A DNA stretch of 64,000 bases from Armatimonadetes bacterium UBA1398 (lineage in GTDB: Bacteria; Armatimonadota; Zipacnadia; UBA1398): positions 76,336 through 140,335 of the forward strand of contig DBQI01000057.1 in the NCBI GenBank assembly GCA_002305165.1, given 5' to 3'. The number at the start of each line of letters is the position of its first letter. The stretch's first letter is position 1. Both the position numbers and the translations under genes were made by a program. The notes under the pieces are model-generated. The model was not told where the DNA came from, did no database searches, and worked only from the letters and a program-made list of their open reading frames with translations. This document shows, piece by piece, positions 30,001-38,786 of this stretch.

Positions 30001-32031
30001 ACCGCGATCTGGCGCCATTACGATGTTGCCGGTCTCCGGATGCAGGAAGTAGGCATGGATCCCGAAACTGGCCCCTCCGCGCGCCATTTTGGCATTCGGC
30101 AGGCCCTGGTAGGCGAACTTCGCGTCACGGTCCACGAGTTGAACGGCATCGCCTCGGACCCCGACGCTGGTCTTGGGGTAGCCTCGGGTGACGGCCACAG
30201 CGCCTGGGACGGGGGTGTTGGGCAGGTACTCCTCGTTTTTCGGCTGGAACTCAACGACGCGGCCTTGAGCCGTGCAGAAGTTGTCCTTGTCCAGCTCCTG
30301 ATACTTGTCGTTCTTGTCGATCAGGCCCCCGAGCTTGTCGTCGTCGAGGGTTCGCTTGAGAACGCAGGAGACCATGGTTGCCTGGCGCTTGAGGTTCGTG
30401 AAGTTCACGTGCTCGGGCACGTCATGGGGCGTGTCCACGTAGGCACGCATGTCGTTGCCGGTGCAGAAGCCAATCGCCGGCCTGGAGGCGATGGTAGCCT
30501 CCTCGAAGTCCATCGCGAGCCGGCCAGGCAGGTAGGAGCGCCAGTTGCGTCCGGTGATCGAGTTGATAGCGTCAGCGTAGGTCGTCGTGGGATAGCCCAG
30601 GGTCATCTGGACGCCCCGCGCCCAGTCCCGGGAGTTGCTTCCGTAGTCCGAGTACTTCCACTGGATGTCCTCGCGGTAGTCGTAGAAGTAGCCCTTGTAC
30701 ATCGCGCAGAGCAGGTCGTTCCGGCTCGAGATGTCCAAGCCGAAGACCGCCGCCACATCCATGGGGCCCACGGTATCAGAGCGCTCGGCGGCACTCTCCA
30801 GGATAGTCTTCACCTCCGCGTCGGCCCTGACCAGGGCCGAGAAGCGGCGATTGAAGAAGTCCCGAATGCCGTAGAGCGACTGGAAGTGCCCCGAAGTCGC
30901 CAGGAACAGGACGCTCCGCCGCGGAGGGTGGTTCTTGAGAACCCTCGCCACCTCAAGCATGGTGACCAGCGAGGCGGCGTTCTCGGCTCCAGGCGCGAGA
31001 TCGGGAACCACCGAGATCGAGTCGTAGTACGAGGTGATGACGACTCGCTGATCCGCGCCGGGTCCATCGGGGTACCCCGGCATGGGGCTATCCTCCGTGC
31101 CCTGCAACTCCCCGAGGACGTTGAAGGTGGTACGAGACTCCCAACGGACGTCGGAGAAGAGCCGTGCTTTCCGGCCGCTCTGCCCGCTCAAGCGCTCGCG
31201 CAGAGCAAGCCCCTCGGCCCGGGGGATCCAGAATCGGGGAACGTCAGCGGGCACGGAGAGGAACTTGGACTCCGCCCCACCGCGGGAGATCAACTCAGGC
31301 TCAATGAACACGACGCCTCGAGCGCCCAGCAGGGGAGCATTGAACCAGTTGACATCGTCCGTCCAGTCCATCAGGACGATGCTGTCGTCGATCGGCTTAC
31401 CGCGGAAGTCACTGAGCGCCCCCGAGCCACCATCCACCAGGTCTGCCTCGACGCCGTCAGTGGGTACGGAGCAGGTGCGGATCAGGTTGGGCCAGAGGGG
31501 GTAGACCCGGATCTCCTCGCCATCCAGATCGAGCCAGGTTCCGTGGTCAACGGGGATGGTGACCTCGAACTCCTCGATCCGCACGTTCTCCAGGCCAATG
31601 CGCCGGAACTGGTCAACCACCCACGAGCCCGCCACCATGTTCCCCGGCGTGCCCGAGAGCCGACTCCCCAGACTGGCGAGGTCGCGTACGCCCCGCTCCA
31701 TGCGCCCTTGGCTGACCTCACTCGCGATCTTCTCGTAGAGGGCGCGCTGCTCGGAGGTGAGCTCGATCTCCCCCGTGTCCTCCTCCTCGGGCATGCCCCA
31801 TGCCGGCTGAGAGGCGGCTGGCTGGGTCGGGACGGCCTCGCTCTCGACGGCGGAGGGAGCCTCCCCGACAGCGTCGGCGGCCGTCACATCGCCATCCGCG
31901 GGGACGGAGGCTTCGGAGGCAGTCTCCTCCACAACTGGCTCGGTTGCTCCGTTGTCTTGGCCCATGGCCACGAGGCCTGCCGCCAGGAACAGGCACACGG
32001 AGGCGAGTGTGACCCAAGTAGCCCGCTTCAC
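27097..32031 (-). CDS. M28-peptidase-like ectodomain fused to FtsX/MacB-type permease
   Basis: Very large (1644 aa) membrane protein. A signal-like helix (residues 5-25) and a Pro/Ala/Glu-rich linker lead to a PA-like plus M28-like domain (about 100-800). The M28 metal-site positions look replaced: YYDS near 337 where HxD is expected, GAENAAS near 350 for GADDNASG, and ATSGHF near 380 where the Glu-Glu pair belongs. Three membrane helices follow (about 910-1000). An MacB/FtsX-type unit then begins at RRRKTRTALTCVTLILL, with a long extracytoplasmic domain and three more helices around VLVPLFIAALIVLNTMLGSVYERTREIGI. FtsX permeases need a partner ATPase; none is adjacent. The GTG at 32031 follows AGAGGAGG by about 13 bases; longer in-frame starts would overlap the upstream gene. 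Confidence 0.8.
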   Translation of the reverse strand: MKRATWVTLASVCLFLAAGLVAMGQDNGATEPVVEETASEASVPADGDVTAADAVGEAPSAVESEAVPTQPAASQPAWGMPEEEDTGEIELTSEQRALYEKIASEVSQGRMERGVRDLASLGSRLSGTPGNMVAGSWVVDQFRRIGLENVRIEEFEVTIPVDHGTWLDLDGEEIRVYPLWPNLIRTCSVPTDGVEADLVDGGSGALSDFRGKPIDDSIVLMDWTDDVNWFNAPLLGARGVVFIEPELISRGGAESKFLSVPADVPRFWIPRAEGLALRERLSGQSGRKARLFSDVRWESRTTFNVLGELQGTEDSPMPGYPDGPGADQRVVITSYYDSISVVPDLAPGAENAASLVTMLEVARVLKNHPPRRSVLFLATSGHFQSLYGIRDFFNRRFSALVRADAEVKTILESAAERSDTVGPMDVAAVFGLDISSRNDLLCAMYKGYFYDYREDIQWKYSDYGSNSRDWARGVQMTLGYPTTTYADAINSITGRNWRSYLPGRLAMDFEEATIASRPAIGFCTGNDMRAYVDTPHDVPEHVNFTNLKRQATMVSCVLKRTLDDDKLGGLIDKNDKYQELDKDNFCTAQGRVVEFQPKNEEYLPNTPVPGAVAVTRGYPKTSVGVRGDAVQLVDRDAKFAYQGLPNAKMARGGASFGIHAYFLHPETGNIVMAPDRGPNGETLRPLQQDIDAATKDWKITVFNCATTNLFDIVDQRQFMLLGSISVLDSVTDSAPLQFGYALPEPTPAWTSYFEPVATVFAAREFVGGQQNEAAEYDEEHLKLLLGAGALGMRFILLNADADYPTGRGYNFTENPHLTPTPWYVVNDLWAIDEHRIQTLTRYGIKNKRSSDMHSDAKLYIDQAEAALESYDYASFLSSVRTALAYEMRVYPDVMKTTTDVVKAVIFYLALLIPFAYFMERLFLASPHIVKQVAGATGFFIIIFMVLWFVHPAFELTKQPIIVLLAFIMLALAVMVSSLIVSQFDHRMRLLRQQVTGVRETDVGRLSASGTAFSLGVANMRRRKTRTALTCVTLILLTFTVISFTSVVEEVKLNWRPTDPGGAYQGLLIRQLQWEPLGLPARRILENEFENRPDVTIAPRAWYIASQVGNVSFVPLEYGDLSIDARALVGLSPQEKEVTGIDQTLIHGRWFEPTDRGPKCILPAHMCTILGLTPDDVATPDRPGAEVQVLGWGAELIGIVDAKQAGAGASGLLEDDGKLQVSEIKDVDSEEITPVDYQSMQQQRREGGSAQGGGEDAIERYTHLPPDLVGFVNLDFALDAGGTLRSIAVKFEDEERLREAIPSLLQRIELNVYARVGDDNYLLSTRQRKDVQGAGSVLVPLFIAALIVLNTMLGSVYERTREIGIFSSLGLAPVHVASLFVAEALVYAVLGAVCGYLVGQTLSKFVVMWNLFGGALSLNYSSVSAVATIIIVMLTVLASTAYPAQMASRLATPGIDRRWRMVDPKEGVLAIDLPFSSTRGDVRGLNVFIHDYLSAHVEYSTGQFSADNVHLAEMPITVDEVDGDCYQLSATLWLAPYDLGVRERFTIISQPTPEMGEGSYGFFALIKREDGDEASWIRLTRNLLTILRQQFLLWRTFNLETRKPYIEREMEIGVGDPELVAMLKTAQGNGPSADEEKQPEPTAAD

Positions 32032-32074
32032 GGTGTCAACCGAACCTCCTCTGGGAGCCCAAGATCGGCTCCGC

Positions 32075-34111
32075 TCATTTGCCCCAGATGCAGTACGGGG
32101 CCAAAGTGGCCTTGGCGATGAGCTGGTACACTGACCAGAAACATCCGCCAGCCATGTCACCCATAATGAGACCGAAGGCCACTGGTACCACGGAGCGGAA
32201 GGCCTTGTTGCCTCCGTACCGCGTCACCAGGGACTTGGCGGCCCATGCCATGAGCATGGGCATCCACAGGTACCCCATGGCCCAGCTGCTTGATACCGCG
32301 TATCCCGCCGGGTGGATCGGCCACCAGGAGACCCGCATCTTGAGAGCCATCATGGCCAGAGTGGCTACGAAGCCGAACCCGATAGCCACGCTTGAGGCCG
32401 GATTCTCGCTCTTCGGGTTCTGGATCACCGCGGTGAGCCGGTTCCAGGGCTCCGAGCCGAAGATCGCGGGCACCTTAGGCTCGAAGAACTGGGCGGCGAC
32501 GCCCTTGCTGTACATGAAGTGCAGCAGGGCCCAAAACGATGCCAGAGCGCCCAGCGGGATCGCCAAGAGCATGACCCAAGCCAGCGGTCGCGTGCTCATG
32601 CCCGTTCGCTCAGCGAGCTTGAATCCCTCTATCTGATGGGGCGCCGGATGAGCGCGATACGCGCGGTTGAACCAGGAGAACAGCTCGGTGGCTGTGCGGC
32701 CCTGGGGGCTGATGTTCGCTGTGCCCACGATGCGCTCGAGCATGACGCCGGGGCCGGCGTGGTGAAGGTCGTGGGCTGGCAGCCCCATCTCGGCCCGGAT
32801 GCGGGACACGGCGAGAGTGAGCACGATGTAGATGAAGAAGAAGGCGAGCGCGTAGCCGAGGCTCATGCCTGCCTTCCAGCCGAAGATCACGCACGCGAAA
32901 AAGCCTCCGACCAGCCAGATCACCGCCGTGCGGTAACGCATCGGCTCTTGGCTGTCATCGAGGGCGCCAGGCCGCCCCAGGACGGCCAACCAGACTCCCT
33001 TGAGGTAGCTTCGCGAAGCCCAGACCGAGAAGGCCGCGAGCCCCACGTAGCCGGCGAAGGACTGTTCCTCGATGTAGGGCGGCCCCTCGGGGAGGTGAAT
33101 GCCCCAGGAGTTGGCCAGAACGCGCATGATCTTGAACACGAAGAAGAAGAACCAGCATGAAAAGGCCAGCTCGGTAGGCAGCAATAGGCACAGGCCCAGG
33201 GCGACGGGGTAGATACCCAGCCAGAGCGGACTTCCCCAAGCGAGGGCGTTCCACGGGTGGTCTACGATCTTCGCGCCGATGTTGAATGCCGGCGTCGCTT
33301 GTGAAGTCAGGGGTATCTGGGGCACCTGAGGATAGTAGACATGCAGCCCGTTGAGGATGTCGATCGAGAAGACCACGGCGAGCACGGTCCAGAAGAGCTT
33401 CTCTCTGACCAGCCAGGTGCCAGGCTGGGTGAAGGTCAAGGGCAATTGGATGATGGGGAAGGTCAGCCGCTCGGCCTCGATCCAGCGCCGGCGGAAGATG
33501 GTATTCAGACCAAGGGTGGAGCCGTAGAGCAAGGTCAGGAAGAGCGTCCACATCCCCGCAGGCACGATCCACGCCCGCAGAATGTCGCTCCGGTAGAGGG
33601 TGGTGCCGCCCTCCCACATCATCGACACGGGGGCCTTGGAGAACCCTCCCCCCAGGAACGCCGGCACCGTGCCATCCACGGTGAGCCATCGTGGCACGTA
33701 GTCGAGGAAGAGCCCGGCCCATTCGTTCTCCGGCCTGGCGTACTCGTAGCAGTAGGTCATGATGGGCACGAGCACCTGGAGCATGTCGTGGCTCACCATG
33801 GCAGAGGTGAGGCACAGCACGGTGTAGATCACCAGAAGCTCGCCATGGCTGAGGGCGACGCCCGGCGCGAAACGACGGACGATGGAGTTGATGAGCGTGA
33901 TGGCCACAAGTATGGCGATCACGTTGTAGAAGAGGGAGATGGTGGTCGGGAAGCCCGCGTACCACACGGTCTCCGTCATGGCGACCCAGTACGCGTTCGC
34001 GGGCACCAGAATCGCGGCGATGATGAGAGACCGGAGGGTCACCCCACGCACTGCGGTACTGACCTCTGGTTCCGCGCGCGGTCCGGCCGCGGGTGACTTG
34101 GCTTCGATCAA
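32075..34111 (-). CDS. Polytopic membrane protein, DUF6785/DUF6784 family
   Basis: A 678-residue membrane protein with about 14 hydrophobic segments. The N-terminal third (ILVPANAYWVAMTETVWYAG, SHGELLVIYTVLCLTSAMVS, QVLVPIMTYCYEYARPENEW) matches the DUF6785 pattern. The C-terminal part (about 540-678, MRVSWWPIHPAGYAVSSSW ending in GGCFWSVYQL) matches DUF6784. Function of the pair is unknown; the architecture resembles oligopeptide-type transporters. The TTG start is preceded by GGGGGAG. The M28-like/FtsX gene starts 43 bases after this gene's stop, so the three genes form an operon headed here. A 321-base gap upstream should hold its promoter. Confidence 0.78.
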   Translation of the reverse strand: MIEAKSPAAGPRAEPEVSTAVRGVTLRSLIIAAILVPANAYWVAMTETVWYAGFPTTISLFYNVIAILVAITLINSIVRRFAPGVALSHGELLVIYTVLCLTSAMVSHDMLQVLVPIMTYCYEYARPENEWAGLFLDYVPRWLTVDGTVPAFLGGGFSKAPVSMMWEGGTTLYRSDILRAWIVPAGMWTLFLTLLYGSTLGLNTIFRRRWIEAERLTFPIIQLPLTFTQPGTWLVREKLFWTVLAVVFSIDILNGLHVYYPQVPQIPLTSQATPAFNIGAKIVDHPWNALAWGSPLWLGIYPVALGLCLLLPTELAFSCWFFFFVFKIMRVLANSWGIHLPEGPPYIEEQSFAGYVGLAAFSVWASRSYLKGVWLAVLGRPGALDDSQEPMRYRTAVIWLVGGFFACVIFGWKAGMSLGYALAFFFIYIVLTLAVSRIRAEMGLPAHDLHHAGPGVMLERIVGTANISPQGRTATELFSWFNRAYRAHPAPHQIEGFKLAERTGMSTRPLAWVMLLAIPLGALASFWALLHFMYSKGVAAQFFEPKVPAIFGSEPWNRLTAVIQNPKSENPASSVAIGFGFVATLAMMALKMRVSWWPIHPAGYAVSSSWAMGYLWMPMLMAWAAKSLVTRYGGNKAFRSVVPVAFGLIMGDMAGGCFWSVYQLIAKATLAPYCIWGK

Positions 34112-34432
34112 CTTCCGGTGCTCTCCCCCAGTGAAGTCTTACGTCGTTCTCCGGGTTCCCCTCCGTCACCTCCTACTTCCTTGCACGGCGTGCTACACGG
34201 CTGAGTGAAGGGATAGGGGAGACGCATCCGTCCGCCAGCCCGCGGCGCCGAGAGCACGAGCGGCGAGGATGACAAGCGCCGCGAGGGCACCCTCAGAGAA
34301 GACGGGGGCGGACATCACCGAGTGACAGCCGAGGACTGCGGCCCGCTGCGGATGGCGGCCAAGGAGAGCCCGCAATGCCCGTACGGCGAGGTCACCCGGC
34401 GGGAGAGGAGAGGACTGGGTACGCGGTTCGCT
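34112..34432. other. 321-base gap without a confident gene
   Basis: The stretch separates the DUF6785-type gene from the 3' end of the S1-domain gene. I see no convincing tRNA, hairpin with T-run, or sigma-70 boxes. A minus-strand frame of 40 codons from an ATG at 34315 encodes one hydrophobic helix (ALAALVILAARALGAAG), but no SD precedes it and the strand is that of the flanking genes, so it is only a possible small membrane peptide. Confidence 0.4.
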
Positions 34433-34819
34433 CTAGCGGCGGCCTTGCCGGCGCCCCTCGCGCTTGCGGACAGCGCTCATGCGCTGTTGGCTGCGACGCT
34501 GGAACTCCGCCAGCTTCTCGTCAAGATCGCCGCCTCGTCCCCCGCTGCTCGGACGCCGGTCCGTCCCTTGGCTTGGAGGAGGGGTGATGAGCGCCTTTAT
34601 GGAGAGCTCATACCGGCCCTGCTCGTTTACGCCGAGGACCTTGACCGTGACCTCTTCATTTTCGCGAACGTAGTCCTCTACGGCTTTGACGTATTCGTGG
34701 GCGATCTCCGAGATGTGCACTAAGCCGACATCACCATCGGTGAAGCGGACGAGGGCGCCCACGTTCGGGAGAATCTTGAATACGGTGCCTTGAATCTCAG
34801 AGCCTGTCTCAAGGGCCAT
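34433..34819 (-). CDS. S1-domain RNA-binding protein (YugI/GSP13-like)
   Basis: A small (128 aa) cytosolic protein with a single S1 OB-fold at residues 3-75: GSEIQGTVFKILPNVGALVRF, GDVGLVHISEIA, then the ENEEVTVKVLGVNEQGRYELSIKAL terminal strand pair typical of S1. The C-terminal 50 residues are Arg/Gln/Lys-rich and basic (ending REGRRQGRR). Length and layout match stand-alone S1 proteins such as YugI/GSP13, which bind ribosomes or RNA. The ATG at 34819 begins exactly at the domain; upstream in-frame starts add a low-complexity leader. No strong SD is visible. It is monocistronic, with a 191-base gap upstream. Confidence 0.85.
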   Translation of the reverse strand: MALETGSEIQGTVFKILPNVGALVRFTDGDVGLVHISEIAHEYVKAVEDYVRENEEVTVKVLGVNEQGRYELSIKALITPPPSQGTDRRPSSGGRGGDLDEKLAEFQRRSQQRMSAVRKREGRRQGRR

Positions 34820-35010
34820 AAATCTGCAGCACAGCCTGTTCCGCTGAATGAGATCGCGACACTCAGATCGCGCCGCTCCATGGGAGCGGTATGGTAGGAG
34901 TATAGCCGTACACAATGGGCACCGTCAAAGGACGGGCCAGGCATTCCCGAATAGCTCCTCGGAGTGGCGCGAAGGCCGATATCGGCCGCCTGCCTCGCAG
35001 CCTCTCTCCC

Positions 35011-37659
35011 CTACCGGAGCAGTGCCGCAATGCGTCCCAGGGGCTGCTCCAGACGGGCAGAGGGCGCCAGGGCGAAGGGCAGGCCGGAGTTCCTCGCCTC
35101 CAAGCGCACATGGATGAGACCATCCTCCACCTCGCAGCGACGCCGGCACACCTCGCGCAGAGTGAGGTTGCTGAGCACCGCGGCACAGTGCTCGAGCGCC
35201 GGCTCGCCCGAGCGCCAGAGGGCAGGCTCGAGGACCAGCTCGCCATCCCCCTGGTATTCGGCGACACCGAGGAACACACGCGCCTCGTCGAGGGGCTCGC
35301 CCAGCTGGCTCGCGAACATGGTATAGGACTCGTCGGGCACGGAGAGCCACGGCGACCCGTCGATGCTAACGGAGCCTAGGGACCAGATGAGCCAGGGCCC
35401 ATCCAGCCCGTACGCAACGACCGCGGGGCAGTCGCGGCTCACCCCCAGGCGCACCTCGTGACCGCTCAAGTCCACCGTAACGGCGCGCCTCTCGCCGCCG
35501 GCCGCCACGATCACCACGAACTCTCCGCTCTGGCAGCGGTTGCGGATGACCCGCAGGGGCTCGTCGCCGGCCGTCTCCTCCGTGACGATAGGTGCGCATC
35601 CCAGCCAGTCCGCAGCTTCGCTGACCGAGTCCGGACGGCTCAGGTCGAGCCAACCTGTGTACCCGTCGGCCTGGCGGCTCACTTGGCCGAAACTGGTCTC
35701 CCGGATCGGGTGGCCTAGGAGGCCGCGATCCGTGGAGAGGACGCGCGCCCCGCGCCGGGCTCTGGCGAGCACGACGTACCTCTGCTCCTCGGTGAGGGAT
35801 CCCGCCTCCTCGATCACAACCGCGGAGGTGGCGAGGGGCACATCACCGAGGCCCTCCATCGAGAAGAGGCCCCAGTTCACGTGGAGGCGGCTGAACGCCG
35901 CGAACAAGGGGCTGTCTGCCGGGTTGGCGGCGACAAGGGCTAGGGAGGGCTGGTGCGCGTCCGCTTGGAGCAGCGATGTCACGAGCTTCGCGGCGGTGAG
36001 CTGCTGGAGCAACCGGGGCTCAAGACCTTGCCCCTCAGCAGAGTGCAGCGTCCCCCCAATGCCCAGCGCCATTGCCTCCATGGCCGCCGACAGGTCGAAA
36101 CTGCCACCTCGGAGGGCGAGGCGCACAGGCTCGCGGCCGAGACGTGATAGGGCCTCCACGGCGGGGGGCACCCTTGAGGGCCCGCTGTAGCTTGGTGTGG
36201 ACGGCGGCGGTACGACGCGGGATGCGGGCCATAGCTCGCGGAGCAGGCCCAGCCCCCCTGCGGTGCTGGGAGACAGGAGCATGCTCGGCGCCAGGCGAAA
36301 GTCGGCGAGCTCCTCGAACAGCAGGGCGCGGCCATCGCTGATCACTGGCACAAGCTCGACGGCGATGCCGCGAGCGTCAGCGAGCGACAGGAGGGCCGCG
36401 TCGAATCGACGCTCAAACTCGCCTGGCTGGGAGGCGGTCGCCATCGCCGACTCGATCCTGGCCAGGCGCACTCCCGCGTCCGCCATGCGCGCGAAAGTGG
36501 CATCCCAGGCGAGCAAGTCACGGCGCTCCGCTGGCAGGCCGCCTGGCGAGTGCCACGGCCGCTGGATCTCCATGCCCAGCACCGGCTCTCCCGATCCCGA
36601 GACAACGAGCCGCCGCCCTGTGACCGAGGAAGGCATCCCGCGTCGTAGGACTGACGGCTCCCAGGTGACCACCATCCCCTGGCCCGTGGCTACGATGGCG
36701 CGGTCGTACCGGACCGCTACCTCCGCAAAGACGCAGGGCCTGGACCATCGACGCCCGTCGAACCGGACGATGGCGTGAAGCGAGTCCATGAAGCCCGCCC
36801 CGCGCGACCGCATCGGCTCCACTCCCTCGACACGGTCGATCTCGCGTCCGTCGGCGCCTCGGAGGATGGCGGACAGGGTGAACGATCGGTGATCATCGTG
36901 ACGGACCAGAGCCTCGATGGGCAGTCGTAGATCCTCTCTCGCCCTCACCAGGGGGTAGTCGAACCATGGACCTGGGACGAGGGGAGACGAAGCCCACTCC
37001 ACGAGCTTGTCGGATGCCCGCCCATCCGGTCCGAAGGGACTCCAGGAGCCTAGCCCGGGGGAGAGGATGACCAGCGTCGCACCTCGCCACGGACCGCTAT
37101 GGTAGCGGAGCCCTATGCCCAGGACTGCCAGCGGCATCTGTCGCTCGCGCCCCACGACAACAAGCGGCCGGAACTCGGCGTCCTCCAAGAGAGCCGCCGG
37201 CAGCCCCATGACCACCGGCAAGGGGCTGGGCTTCTGGTCGGCCGGCGGGCTCCAGCCCAGTTCTCCCCAAGGGCCCTCGGCCCAAGCCACCTGGGCGCCG
37301 CCAGGGGGATCCCACAGAACTACGCCAAGGCGCGCCGCCGCTTCCGGTTCGATGCCATCAGGGAACACGACGGTCGCTTGGCGGGCGAGTAGGGCGTCGA
37401 GGAGAGCCTCGGGGCCGTCCTGCCCCAGGTCGCCGGGCCCGGCGATCACCACTGGGCGATCCGGAAGCTCGCTCAGTCCCTGCTGCGGCCGCCAGGTTGT
37501 GACCTCGTCCGGATGGAAACCGACGGTGTGGGCCCGGGTCGCGTCGCCCAGTGCGACCACCGGCGGGCGAGTCCGCGCAGATGCGCTCTGCTGCATCGCC
37601 GTAAGCAGCAACGCGAGGCAGATCGTCAGCCGACAGAGCTGTGGGAGGCGTTCGGCCAA
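35011..37659 (-). CDS. Large secreted protein of unknown function (882 aa)
   Basis: I do not recognise the family. A signal peptide (about 9-28, LTICLALLLTAMQQSASA) predicts export. Residues 30-230 contain alternating hydrophobic strands and motifs (RPVVIAGPGDLG, LVILSPGLGSW) suggesting a Rossmann or glutamine-amidotransferase-like domain. Residues 380-620 look like a (beta/alpha)8 barrel region (DATFARMADAGVRLARIE, GIAVELVPVISDG) as in glycosidase-like proteins, without an identifiable acid pair. The C-terminal 200 residues are beta-rich. The TTG start has GGAG 5 bases upstream. It lies 67 bases after the RseB-like gene and could be read from the sigma operon, making it a possible envelope-stress target, but this is inference. 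Confidence 0.7.
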   Translation of the reverse strand: MAERLPQLCRLTICLALLLTAMQQSASARTRPPVVALGDATRAHTVGFHPDEVTTWRPQQGLSELPDRPVVIAGPGDLGQDGPEALLDALLARQATVVFPDGIEPEAAARLGVVLWDPPGGAQVAWAEGPWGELGWSPPADQKPSPLPVVMGLPAALLEDAEFRPLVVVGRERQMPLAVLGIGLRYHSGPWRGATLVILSPGLGSWSPFGPDGRASDKLVEWASSPLVPGPWFDYPLVRAREDLRLPIEALVRHDDHRSFTLSAILRGADGREIDRVEGVEPMRSRGAGFMDSLHAIVRFDGRRWSRPCVFAEVAVRYDRAIVATGQGMVVTWEPSVLRRGMPSSVTGRRLVVSGSGEPVLGMEIQRPWHSPGGLPAERRDLLAWDATFARMADAGVRLARIESAMATASQPGEFERRFDAALLSLADARGIAVELVPVISDGRALLFEELADFRLAPSMLLSPSTAGGLGLLRELWPASRVVPPPSTPSYSGPSRVPPAVEALSRLGREPVRLALRGGSFDLSAAMEAMALGIGGTLHSAEGQGLEPRLLQQLTAAKLVTSLLQADAHQPSLALVAANPADSPLFAAFSRLHVNWGLFSMEGLGDVPLATSAVVIEEAGSLTEEQRYVVLARARRGARVLSTDRGLLGHPIRETSFGQVSRQADGYTGWLDLSRPDSVSEAADWLGCAPIVTEETAGDEPLRVIRNRCQSGEFVVIVAAGGERRAVTVDLSGHEVRLGVSRDCPAVVAYGLDGPWLIWSLGSVSIDGSPWLSVPDESYTMFASQLGEPLDEARVFLGVAEYQGDGELVLEPALWRSGEPALEHCAAVLSNLTLREVCRRRCEVEDGLIHVRLEARNSGLPFALAPSARLEQPLGRIAALLR

Positions 37660-37726
37660 GGTCTCTCCGACCCCTTCGTGGTGGGCTGGAGGGTCTTTCG
37701 CCAGCGCTCGTCAGGAACCTGGGGGA

Positions 37727-38785
37727 TCAGCGGCCGGCGCCGGCGCGCACGTGGCGCCACGCCGCCCGCATTAGCTCGTCCTGAGGTAGGGCGGCAGCCA
37801 GCACGTAGACGACGTCTCCATCGGACCATACAACGGCTTGGCGCCGCGCGGTGGGGCGGTCGGTCACGGTATCTAGGGAGTAGTACTCATCGAGGTGGGG
37901 GGACTTCCCGTCTTTCGGCTTCTCCAGCAGTGCCACCGGGCGCGCCTGCTTCCCCTCGCCACCATCGGCCAGATACATGAAATGGGCTACCTGCTGGTGG
38001 CCGAAGCAGTGCACGGCCACCCCACCAGGCCGCCAACCGGCGGGCCGATCCCGTAACGGCACGAGCCAGGGGACGCGCTTGGAGGCATCCCTGTACCGCT
38101 CGGGCCACCCCATGTGGCTGGGGTCGGGCATGGTGAGGGTATGCCCCTTCGGTTCGTAAGTCAGCCAGCGCTCGTTGATGTCCTCGTCGCTGAGGAAGGA
38201 GACGGACTCATACTCCGTGCTGCTCACGGGCTTGCCATCCATGCCGTAGGTGGTGTTGCCAAGCTCGAGGTAGGTGGCCTGGTCGATATGTAGCGCCCGC
38301 ACGGGCACCCAGGAGCCGTGCTGCTTGGGGTTCTTCCGCTCCACTTTGATGCGCCAGGTACTGCGCCCACAGAGCCTTGACGTGCTGATCATAGCTCTGG
38401 AGTCGTGCTCCATCCGCCGCGCGAACCCCACGCGCCTCTTGCGCTCCTTGGCGAAGTCCAGAGGTGGCGAGACCAGGGCCACGTCATCGTCGCCCATGAC
38501 GCGCCATCGGCGCTTGCCGTCGCTGATGACCAGGTGCTGGTTCGTGGGCGGCGGGGCAGGCATGCGTATGTGGTAAGCGCCACGATGCCCCGCGTAGACC
38601 TCGCGGGTGAAGCGCATCTCGTGGCCATCAGGTGTTCGAACGCTCGTGACAGCCTTGCCGCGGTGCGGCACGTCATCCTGGTAGTAGGCGGCCTTGCGAA
38701 GGACCTCGAAGCCGCTCGGCCCCTCAGCAACGGCCACCAATGAGAGGGCCATGGCCGCCGCCAGGATGCGCAGTACGGACCTCAT
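37727..38785 (-). CDS. MucB/RseB-like exported regulator of the ECF sigma system
   Basis: A 352-residue exported protein with signal peptide MRSVLRILAAAMALSLVAVA. The N-terminal two thirds resemble the LolA-like fold of MucB/RseB: YHIRMPAPPPTNQHLVISDG, WRIKVERKNPK and THIDQATY-type strands, then a C-terminal lobe ending VVWSDGDVVYVLAAALPQDEL, close to the RseB ending. RseB binds anti-sigma factor RseA in the periplasm and protects it from cleavage until lipoprotein or LPS stress. Here the gene starts one base after the anti-sigma stop, in the canonical order sigma, anti-sigma, RseB. No DegS/RseP protease gene is in the window. Confidence 0.82.
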   Translation of the reverse strand: MRSVLRILAAAMALSLVAVAEGPSGFEVLRKAAYYQDDVPHRGKAVTSVRTPDGHEMRFTREVYAGHRGAYHIRMPAPPPTNQHLVISDGKRRWRVMGDDDVALVSPPLDFAKERKRRVGFARRMEHDSRAMISTSRLCGRSTWRIKVERKNPKQHGSWVPVRALHIDQATYLELGNTTYGMDGKPVSSTEYESVSFLSDEDINERWLTYEPKGHTLTMPDPSHMGWPERYRDASKRVPWLVPLRDRPAGWRPGGVAVHCFGHQQVAHFMYLADGGEGKQARPVALLEKPKDGKSPHLDEYYSLDTVTDRPTARRQAVVWSDGDVVYVLAAALPQDELMRAAWRHVRAGAGR

Positions 38786-38786
38786 C

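Noticed and set aside
29473..32121. 882-codon plus-strand frame inside the M28-like/FtsX gene
   Set aside because: It is the antisense shadow of a gene with clear membrane helices and domains; the translation has no hydrophobic or catalytic pattern.
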